A DNA stretch of 37,478 bases from Pirellulaceae bacterium. GTDB taxonomy: Bacteria; Planctomycetota; Planctomycetia; Pirellulales; Pirellulaceae. Below are positions 7,588-15,100 of the stretch, in pieces; position 1 is the stretch's first letter, and every line of letters begins with the position of its first letter. Below the pieces are notes generated by a model that saw nothing but the letters and a program-made list of their open reading frames with translations, was not told the DNA's origin and made no database searches. The translations under genes were made by a program, and so were the position numbers. The stretch is from the NCBI GenBank assembly GCA_024102795.1, contig JAGFJK010000060.1, positions 1 to 37,478 on the forward strand, written 5' to 3'.

Positions 7588-8505
7588 TCAAGGGTTCTGG
7601 GCCAGATTGTCGATCACCCAGGCGAACGGTTCGATGATCCCGCGGGGTTCGATCCTCAGCGGCAGTTCCCGTTCGACTCCGCCGTCCAGCTCGCACGCGC
7701 AGGCGCCCGCCACTCCGGACGCGAAGAACCGGAACTGTTGCAGCCGGGCCTGGCAAAGCTGCCACAGGCCGGGCGTGTGGCGTTGGGCGTAGGTTGTCGG
7801 ATCCTCGAAGCAGGCGTCGCACTGGTCGGCCTTGGTGAACACGATCGAGACGGGGCGACGACCCCAGCCCCGTTTGTCGGCCCGGCTTAGTTCGGACAGG
7901 TGGGTGACCACCTTCATCGTGACGAAGTCCTGGTCTTGTTCCCCTTGCTCCAGGCGAGCGACGTCGACCAGCAGCAGGATCCCGGAGCACTTGCCCAGGA
8001 AGGCCCGGATCACGGGGTAGCTCTTGGGGTGATCGATTTCCTCCAGCAAGGCTTCGCCGGCCACGTCCGGCATGATCAGTTCCAGGGGTCGCCGCCGGCT
8101 GCCGACCGTGGTCTGGCAGTGGATCCAGTTCCAGCGATCGGGTTCGTTGGGCGTTTTGGTGGGGAACTGGCAGCTCGACAAGGCGGCCATGGTGGTCTGT
8201 TGCAGCGAAACGGAGAACGCGCCGCGAGCCATCAGGTTGAGGCGGCCCTGCTGGCGGGAGAGCATGTCGGTCAACATGCCCAGGTAGACCGTCTTGCCCG
8301 CGTCGGCCGCGCCCAGCACGCCGACCAGGTGCGGCGGCGCCTTGCGGTTGTTGGCCTGCCGGGCCAGGGCCATCGGCGCGTGGCAGTGGCGGCAAAGTTC
8401 GGCGTCAAAATGGTTGCTCTCGCCGCAGATGTAGCAGCCCACGCCGACGGAATACTGCGCCAGGCGATACGACTCCAGCGACACGGAACCCTGATCGGTC
8501 GTCAT
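7588..8505 (-). CDS. Zinc-ribbon P-loop GTPase (double-GTPase/DO-GTPase2-like)
   Basis: The 305-residue protein begins with a zinc ribbon (Cys24-X2-Cys27, Cys38-X2-Cys41) and continues into a P-loop GTPase: Walker A GAADAGKT at residues 65-72, a Walker B/switch II motif PDVAG at 146-150, a hydrophobic strand ILLLVD at 176-181 and the guanine-specificity motif TKAD at 224-227. All four nucleotide-binding elements are intact, so it should bind and hydrolyse GTP. The set-up resembles the DO-GTPase2 family found beside GAP1 proteins. Its ATG overlaps the stop of the upstream FGE-like gene (ATGA), indicating translational coupling, and the GAP1-like gene follows 15 nt later. I infer a cytoplasmic GTP-driven switch for the cassette. 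Confidence 0.85.
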   Translation of the reverse strand: MTTDQGSVSLESYRLAQYSVGVGCYICGESNHFDAELCRHCHAPMALARQANNRKAPPHLVGVLGAADAGKTVYLGMLTDMLSRQQGRLNLMARGAFSVSLQQTTMAALSSCQFPTKTPNEPDRWNWIHCQTTVGSRRRPLELIMPDVAGEALLEEIDHPKSYPVIRAFLGKCSGILLLVDVARLEQGEQDQDFVTMKVVTHLSELSRADKRGWGRRPVSIVFTKADQCDACFEDPTTYAQRHTPGLWQLCQARLQQFRFFASGVAGACACELDGGVERELPLRIEPRGIIEPFAWVIDNLAQNP

Positions 8506-9785
8506 TGAGCGTCTCCCGCGACGAGCCTGTTTTCATCCGTCCACGCATGTTCCCCGACGGCGTCGTCCGGGATGGCCTCCGCCGCCAGGTCGCACAAGCT
8601 GATCGCGCAACGGAAGCCGATATTGTGTTTGCGGGCCAGCGGGCTGTCGCCGCTTTGGAAGTGCAGGCTGGCCTGATTCTCGAAGTAGGTGTCGAACGCG
8701 CCACCGCGGAGGCTTTTCATCGGCGACTTCAGCGCCAGTCGTTCCTGATCGCCGTCCCAGGCGTTGAAGTTATTGGCGGTCCATTCCCAGACGTTTCCAA
8801 TCAGGTGGTAGACGCCCCCGACACTGGACCCTTCCGGCAGCTCCCGCACCGAGCACGTGCGGTCGTCACCGGTGCCCCAGAGGTTGGCCTTGTGTCGGTC
8901 CATGGTGTCGCCCCAGGGGAATTTTCGTTGTTGCAGGGTCTGCTGCGAGGTGGGGACCGGCCAACTGCCGGCCTTGACCCACTCCGGATCCGTGGGCAAG
9001 CGCTTGCCGATCCAGCGGGCATACGCCAGGGCCTCGTACCAGCAGATCCCGACCACGGGATGATCTTCCAGGCCGGCGGAAAAGTTGCCTTGCCGCCAGT
9101 AGCGCGGACCAGGGCAGCCGGTGCTGTCGACGAACTCCAGCACGGCCGGCCAGACCGCGGGGTCCCAGAGCGACATTTGCCGGTAGCCGCCGCCGTGGAC
9201 GAATTCGCGGAACGCCCGGTTCGTTACCGGATAGCGGTCCAGCAGCATGGCCTCCACCTGCACCAGACGCCCCCCTGGCGCCTGCTGCCCCGTCTCGACG
9301 GCCACGGACGCGGCGCCTCGCCAGCCGTGCATCCGCACTTCGCCCGCCGGGACCAACGCCGTCTGCTCGTCCAGCGCTCGCCGAGCGGCAGCGATCTGGG
9401 CCGGCTGCAGTCCAACCGCCACCTGGGGCCGCAACAGCAGGGCATAGCGCCCCTGCCGCATCATCGTCCGGACCAGCTTGTCGGATTCGCTGCCGCCGTC
9501 CAGATCGTCCAGCTCACTCGACGCTGCCTCGGCAACCGCCGCGGCCACCGGCGTCTCGGCCGGTGTCGAGCGCGCGATGTCCTCGCCGCGAGGCCGCCGC
9601 GAGGTGACCAGCGACAACTGCATACCGAGCAGACAAGCCAGCACCGCTGCCAGCGCCGATCCCAGAAAGCCGTGCCCCGTTCGCCAGCCAACCAGCAGGC
9701 ACAGCAGGCAGGTCACGACCAGCAGCAGGATCGGCCGGTAGGTTTGAAACAGCCGCATGACAGGTTTCTCAGCATTCCAAGACAT
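8502..9785 (-). CDS. Membrane-anchored FGE/sulfatase-modifying-factor-like domain protein
   Basis: The 427-residue protein has two N-terminal membrane segments (about residues 14-33 and 40-60), a low-complexity linker, then an FGE-sulfatase fold from about 145: LVPAGEVRM, MLLDRYPVTNRAFREFV (180-196), HPVVGICWYEALAYARWIGKRLPTDPEW, GNVWEWTANNF (330-340) and SLRGGAF up to IGFRCA (358-394). True formylglycine-generating enzymes carry two copper-binding cysteines between RGG and GFRCA; here that stretch has none, so a binding or scaffold role is more likely than sulfatase activation. ATG 9785 is chosen because AAGGTG sits 8 nt upstream; ATG 9758 is the alternative. It begins 11 nt after the coiled-coil gene and overlaps the GTPase start by 4 nt. 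Confidence 0.85.
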   Translation of the reverse strand: MSWNAEKPVMRLFQTYRPILLLVVTCLLCLLVGWRTGHGFLGSALAAVLACLLGMQLSLVTSRRPRGEDIARSTPAETPVAAAVAEAASSELDDLDGGSESDKLVRTMMRQGRYALLLRPQVAVGLQPAQIAAARRALDEQTALVPAGEVRMHGWRGAASVAVETGQQAPGGRLVQVEAMLLDRYPVTNRAFREFVHGGGYRQMSLWDPAVWPAVLEFVDSTGCPGPRYWRQGNFSAGLEDHPVVGICWYEALAYARWIGKRLPTDPEWVKAGSWPVPTSQQTLQQRKFPWGDTMDRHKANLWGTGDDRTCSVRELPEGSSVGGVYHLIGNVWEWTANNFNAWDGDQERLALKSPMKSLRGGAFDTYFENQASLHFQSGDSPLARKHNIGFRCAISLCDLAAEAIPDDAVGEHAWTDENRLVAGDAQ

Positions 9786-9796
9786 GGCATGGCACC

Positions 9797-10879
9797 TTAA
9801 CGCGAGCCTTGACGGCGGTGATTGGCGTCCTGCTGCAAGCGGGCAAACTGAGCCATCACGGAATGCAGGACAGGGTCGGCGGCTGGCCGTTCCGGCGTCC
9901 TGGCAGCCGTCGCCGGCGACACGTGAGCGGTGACCGGCGAGCTGGCTGCGGCATGGCCATTCGAACCGTTCCCCGACGGCTCCCGCGGGGGAGCGGCCAT
10001 CTGCCGGTGGCACCAGGCGACCACGGCCTTCAGGTCCTGACCGGTCAGCGTCCGCAGTTCTTCCAGTTCGCGCTTCTGATCGAGCACCGTTTCGTACAGC
10101 TCCGCGGCCCGTCCCCGCACCAGCTCCAACTCGGTTTCCAACGCACTCCGCTCCAATTCCAGCTCCCGCAACCGTTCGTCCTGCACGCGATCGGCGGCCT
10201 GCTCGCGCCGGCCGGCCTCCCGTTCGCTCAGGGCCTGTCGCAGGCGGCATTCCAGCTCGCTGCTCGCAGCCTGCAACTGCTCCAGGCGGCCTTCCACCGA
10301 GGCCCGCCGAACGCACTCCTCGTTCCACGCTGCCCGCGCGTCGGACAACTCGGCCAGCGTGTTGCTCAACTGCGCCCGCGAATCGGTCAGCTCGGCCCCC
10401 TGGGCGGCAAGCCGAGCTTGCGCCACAGCCAACTTGGAGTGCGCCCTGGCCAGTTGCTCGCGCGTCGCATTGAGTTGCTCGTTGGAAGCGACCAGTTGGG
10501 CAATCTCGCGGCGAGCGGCCTCGAGCTGCTGACTGATTTCTTGCCAGGCCTCCGCCGGCGGAACGGCCACGACCGGCGCCGCAAGCGTCGCGTCGGCAAC
10601 CGCCTCCCCTGACTGTTCGATTCGCTGCAACAGGCGGTCGATCGTCTGGCGCTGCCGGGACAGTTCCTGCTCCCGCTCGGCCAACCGCTGCCGCTCGCCC
10701 TGCAGCAGTTCCGCCTGCCACAGCAGATCGCCGCGAAACTGCTCCAACTGCTCGAACTGAGCGGCGAGTGTGCCCTGCAGTTGCGCGTAGTCGGACCGCA
10801 ACCCGCCAACTGTCTCCTGGACAGCCAGCAGTTCGGCCGGCGCGGGCTGAGGCGAATTCTCGTGGGTCACGGCATCCAT
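9797..10879 (-). CDS. Long coiled-coil protein, first gene of the GTPase cassette
   Basis: The 360-residue soluble protein is almost entirely Glu/Gln/Arg/Leu/Ala heptad-like sequence, in two blocks (roughly residues 30-115 and 130-280) separated by an Ala/Val/Pro-rich joint. It has no signal peptide or membrane segment and ends in a Ser/Ala/Pro tail (HAAASSPVTAHVSPATAA) and a short helix VMAQFARLQQDANHRR. No enzymatic motif is visible. As the leading gene of the cassette it may be a scaffold or a structural partner of the GTPase. ATG 10879 (MDAVTHENSPQ) is preferred; an in-frame GTG at 10924 would add 15 residues. I recognise no named family. Confidence 0.75.
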   Translation of the reverse strand: MDAVTHENSPQPAPAELLAVQETVGGLRSDYAQLQGTLAAQFEQLEQFRGDLLWQAELLQGERQRLAEREQELSRQRQTIDRLLQRIEQSGEAVADATLAAPVVAVPPAEAWQEISQQLEAARREIAQLVASNEQLNATREQLARAHSKLAVAQARLAAQGAELTDSRAQLSNTLAELSDARAAWNEECVRRASVEGRLEQLQAASSELECRLRQALSEREAGRREQAADRVQDERLRELELERSALETELELVRGRAAELYETVLDQKRELEELRTLTGQDLKAVVAWCHRQMAAPPREPSGNGSNGHAAASSPVTAHVSPATAARTPERPAADPVLHSVMAQFARLQQDANHRRQGSR

Positions 10880-11231
10880 AGCGCGAGTGCGGGGAGTTCC
10901 ACCATCGATACAGGAAAGGCACACTTCGTCAGGGGAACTTTAGGTCAGCTTTCCGGGAGGGGCAAAGAAAAGCTCCAGGCGACCCCGGCCAGTTCGGCGG
11001 CCGGCCCTGGCCCCGGCAGGCAAGTTGTTCCGGTGGCAACGGTTGTGCTGGCGGGAGGGCCGTGCCGCTGGTGGGCCGGTTGAATACCGGGGAGGTTCAG
11101 GTAAGCTGGAGAGGATGTGCCGAGGAGGTTTGAAGGGGTTTTGGCGGGCAGACCGCTGGAGCAACGTTGTTCCCCTGAAGCTTCCAGATTGAAGTTCCCG
11201 CTTTGCGCCAAGCCAGCCGAGGAGACCTGCC
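10880..11231. other. Divergent intergenic region
   Basis: These 352 nt separate the minus-strand cassette from the plus-strand secreted protein and must hold both promoters. Apart from GGAG-type ribosome binding sequence next to the plus-strand start and GC-rich short complementary runs around 10984-11010, I see no convincing promoter, terminator or repeat. Confidence 0.4.
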
Positions 11232-11669
11232 ATGATGCGTCCCGTTCTGATGTCCGCTGTAGCCGTTGCGATTCTTTCGACGTGTCTGGGGGCCGGCCAG
11301 GCGCGGGCCGAACGGCTGCGGCAGCCGAGTGCCAGCGATCTGGCACCGCCGCCGGCCGAAGCGGTTCATTCGCTGCCAGTGGTCGTGCAGAGGCCGATCA
11401 GCTACAAGCGGCATCTGCTGGGCCCGAAGATCAAATCGTGCCTGCCCCCGGTGGAGATGGTGCTGCAAGTGCAGGACCCGTGCACCTGCTGCCTGGTGGA
11501 AGTGCCGGTCTGCGTGCCCGCTTGCTGCACCGACGTGCCGACCATGGACTGCCATCGCGGCTTGCTGGGCCGCCACGTGGTCAGCTACAACTGGTGCTGC
11601 GGCTATCACGTGAAAGTGGTCTTTGACCGTCATGGATGCGTGACGGTGCATTATTACGGACGGGCATGA
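11232..11669 (+). CDS. Small exported Cys-rich protein of unknown function
   Basis: The 145-residue protein opens with a Sec signal peptide (MMRPVLMSAVAVAILSTCLG, probable cleavage after GQARA). The mature part is Cys-rich, with VQDPCTCCLVEVPVCVPACC and YNWCCGYHVKVVFDRHGCV, a pattern of paired cysteines suggesting disulfides or metal binding outside the cytoplasm. I do not recognise a named family; proteins with CCLVEVPVCVP-like motifs seem to recur in planctomycetes, but that is memory only. GAGGAG about 8 nt upstream supports ATG 11232. Its stop overlaps the next gene's ATG (ATGA), so the two are probably co-translated. Confidence 0.8.
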   Translation: MMRPVLMSAVAVAILSTCLGAGQARAERLRQPSASDLAPPPAEAVHSLPVVVQRPISYKRHLLGPKIKSCLPPVEMVLQVQDPCTCCLVEVPVCVPACCTDVPTMDCHRGLLGRHVVSYNWCCGYHVKVVFDRHGCVTVHYYGRA

Positions 11670-12058
11670 GCAAACGCAGAGGGCCGCGAGCGAAACGGCG
11701 GGAACGACCTGGCCGGACCGCTCGGTCGCCCGTCGTGGCAAACGTCGAGTCGCGCGCTTCGGTAGCGTTGACGGTCGGCTGGATGCTGTGTTTGCTGGCC
11801 ACGCTGCTGGGCGTCGTGTTGCTGCTGCTGGCCCGCGGCCTGGGCGCCTTGTTCGGCGGTTCGGCGGAGGAGCCGGACCTGCTGGCGGTGTTGCCCCAAC
11901 TCCTGCTTTTGACGTCGCTGGTGACCGGCACGCTATGCCTGCTGCTGACGGTGGCCATCCGCTGGGTCCGCGTGCAGCCGGCGCCTTGGGTCATCTCGGC
12001 CGCGGCCGTCGTCGTGGGACTGGTACCGTGGTTGCTGTGGGCCGGCCTGCGGTGGTAG
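11666..12058 (+). CDS. Small integral membrane protein of unknown function
   Basis: The 130-residue protein starts with a very basic tail (MSKRRGPRAKRRERPGR), predicting a cytoplasmic N-terminus, followed by three hydrophobic segments: about residues 40-65, 77-100 and 110-127. No catalytic motif is visible. ATG 11666 overlaps the stop of the Cys-rich gene by 4 nt, which decides the start. The pairing with a secreted Cys-rich protein suggests a shared envelope role, but that is inference. Confidence 0.75.
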   Translation: MSKRRGPRAKRRERPGRTARSPVVANVESRASVALTVGWMLCLLATLLGVVLLLLARGLGALFGGSAEEPDLLAVLPQLLLLTSLVTGTLCLLLTVAIRWVRVQPAPWVISAAAVVVGLVPWLLWAGLRW

Positions 12059-12100
12059 GGCCAACAGTCTTGTTCGGAATGGTGCCGTGATGCTGTAGGG

Positions 12101-12132
12101 AGAAACAGCGGGCTGACGCCCGCCGCTCGCCA
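12101..12132. repeat. Single inverted copy of the hairpin element of the 4686 array
   Basis: AGAAACAGCGGGCTGACGCC followed by CGCCGCTCGCCA matches the inverted copies near 4990 and 5100. The stem GCGGGC (12108-12113) and GCCCGC (12118-12123) encloses the loop TGAC. It lies between convergent gene ends, showing that the element is dispersed and not only tandem. Confidence 0.8.
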
Positions 12133-12151
12133 GGGGTGGCGCGACGCCTGC

Positions 12152-15100
12152 TCAACGGCGCCGGACGGCCGACTCGCGCCGCACGATGGTGCTGGCAGTC
12201 GACGACTGCCGGGTTGCCTGCCAGGGCCGGCGGAAGACGCCGCACACGCTGTAGGCAACGATCAGCCAGCCGATGGCGGCAGGCCACAAGAAGAACCACC
12301 AACCCAGTCCCAGCAGGATGCCCGCGACCTGGGGCGATGGCGCCAGCCAAGACTGCATCAAGCCCCGCGCCAAGCCCGCCCAGATCAGCCACGCCAGCCC
12401 CAGGACAAGGGCCGCCTGAGCCAGGCGACCAATCCAGTCCGCGCGTCGAGGTGGCACGACTTCCAGCCGCAGGCCGTCGACCCCGCTCGGCCAGGTCCCG
12501 CTCAATACGGTCGCTTCCGGGGTCACGGCCCGCTGCCAACTGTCCGCCGCCTCCTGCAGCCTCGGCGGTGCCTGCCGCCACTGGTCCCAGAGGGCGGCAG
12601 TCTTCAACCTGGCGGCCAATTCCGCCTGGCGAGCGTCCAGTTGCGGCAGCCAGTCGTCAGGCGCCGGTTCGCCGGCTTCGCTGGCCCCATCGCCGGCAGG
12701 TTCGGACCCCAGTTGGTTGCGGGCGGCCGCCAGGCGAGCTGCCCATAGCCCGTACCACAAGTCGACCTCCTGCTGCGTGCTGTCCGCCAGGTGCGGCGAA
12801 GTGGCTTCGAGCAGACCGGCCAGATGTCGCGTCCGCAAGGCGAGTTGCGTGGCGGCCGTCACCTCGGCCTGGCGCTCCCCCAAGGCGAACGTGCGGTCCG
12901 AGTCCACCACCCGCACCGTCCACATCGTGCGTTCGACAGGCAGCCCAACCAGTTGAGGCGCGGGCAATTCCCAGGAGGCAGCCCGATCGGCCAGCGGCAA
13001 GCGTCCCTGGAAAACGAGCTCCAGGCGCTGCGGCAAGCGCTCCGTGGCCAGGCTGACCCGCCAGAGCGTGTCATCCGCGGAAGCAGTGGCCGTTTCGGGT
13101 GCGACCGCGGTCAACCCGGCCGGCCGATCGCCGACCCGAGCCTGCACGACTTCAAAACCCGCCGGCAAGCGGACCGTCACGGCGGATTTCCCCGCGGGTT
13201 GCAAATCGAACGTGGCGACCCCCGCCAGGTCCCCGCCCGAATGCCAGCCGAAACGGATGTCGGCCAGCAAGACTCGCGGCCGGTCCACCGTGGACTCGCC
13301 CTGCCGCATGGTCACGCGGGGGCGCGCTCCGACGATGCGGTAGATGGCGTAATCCGAGCTGGGTAACTCCGGCAGGCCGGCAGGCCAGGCCGCCGGTTGC
13401 AATCCGCTGGGAACCCACTCGATGGGAGTCTCGTTGAACGCCGTGGGCACGATCAGAAACCGTTCAGCGCGCTCCACGTCCAGCGGCAGAAAGTCGGGCA
13501 GCCCGTCCGTTTCGTTCGGATTGCTGACCAGACTGCCTCGGAAGCGGAACGAAAATGTGTCGGCCACGGCACTCCGCGGGAATATCACCAGGTGCCGGCG
13601 CGAAGTCCCCGGCAGGGTTTGTACGCTGTGCGGGATCGGCTCGGAAAACTCAAACGGCCCCGACCATTCGGGCGGGACTTCCAATCGCACCAGGTCCAGC
13701 AGCCCGCCCCGCACTTCAACCCGGTAGTCCAATTCGGCCCACCATTGCCCGTCCACGCGGTCCAGCCGCGTGACCAGGCGCGCGGTCCGCTGCGGCACGT
13801 TCGGCGTCACGGTCAGCACCCCGCCCGGATCGACGATGGGCGGATCGGCGGCCGCGCCAACCAGCGAGGCCACCAAGCGACCACGACCGGATTCGAACGC
13901 GGCCTCGGTTTGAGCGGTCTGGTCGGCCAGACCCCGCAACCGCTCGATCTTCGCCTGCGCATTGGGCAGCCGGTAGATGTCGACTCGTTGCGAACGTACC
14001 TGGCTGTCCAGCGGGCGGACCAGCGGCAGCTCGAAGCGCTGCCGTCGCCGGACGGGAATCCGCCCTGTGAGCAGCATTCGGACTGCCGGCGGTGAGTCGT
14101 CGGAGAATGCCGGGGCGGCGGGCGTCCAGAACACGGTCAGCCGGCGATTGGTTCCTTGGAAGTGGTCCAGCGGCTGGCGTCCCGTGTCCGTTTCCGCCGC
14201 CACTTCCAGCAATTCCAGATCGGCCGGTAACTCGAACTGGCTTGCCGCGGCCGCACCCGCCGGGTTCTCGATCGTTGCGGAGTAGTGCAGTTGCAGCGCT
14301 TCGCGGCCCACGGTGACGCGCGTCTGTTGATCGACGACCGCCACGGCCGCCGGAAAACGAGTGGAGAAGGTCCATCCCGCGGGAAGGTTGTCCAGTTGCC
14401 AGGCCTGATCGGGCGCCAGCGGCGTGCCGGACCAGGCCTGGGCGAACCGCGCGGGTTCCAGGGTCGCGGGCAAGGGAGCGTCCGGGGTGGCCAGCTGCAG
14501 GCTCGCGGCGCACGTTACGGCCGCCCAGCGCCGCGTCTTGCGATCGGCCACCGCCTCCAGCTCCGGCAGACTGATCTGGCCAACGCCCGATCCGCCATCC
14601 AGCAGGAAACTGGCCCGCAACAGGCATTCCCGGCCGGCCGGCTCGGCCAGCTTCAGCACCACCGTTTGCCGCTTACCGCCTCGCACCGTGGGCCGGCCGG
14701 CCAGCGGCGGCTCGACGCGCAACAGTCGCAGCCGGGGATCGGCCAGCAACGTCACTTCGTCGATATTGCCGCCGCGAGCGGTCAGGCGAACCTGGGCCTC
14801 GACGACGACGGAGTTGGGTTTGATCTTCAGCCACAGGAGTTCCTCGGCCGAAACGTCCATCGGCGCCAGTTCCGCGCCCTCGCGTCGCCACTCCACGCGC
14901 AGCAGGCTGGTCGGTCCCAGCTCCGCGCGGATCGACTGCCGATCCCGATCAACCCAGACGGCACCCAGCGCGGCAGGCACTTCGGCCTGCTGGAAGTCGC
15001 CCAGCACCTGCATCGACAAGCGGGAATTCGCCACTTGGGGAACCTGAAGGTCAAGTGCCGGCTGGCCGGCGGTCATGGTGATCAGGCAGCCCAGCGTGAG

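Noticed and set aside
8502..10922. 806-codon frame as one long FGE-like protein
   Set aside because: Its N-terminal half overlaps the coiled-coil gene in another frame and has Arg/Gly-rich shadow composition; the real start is at 9785.
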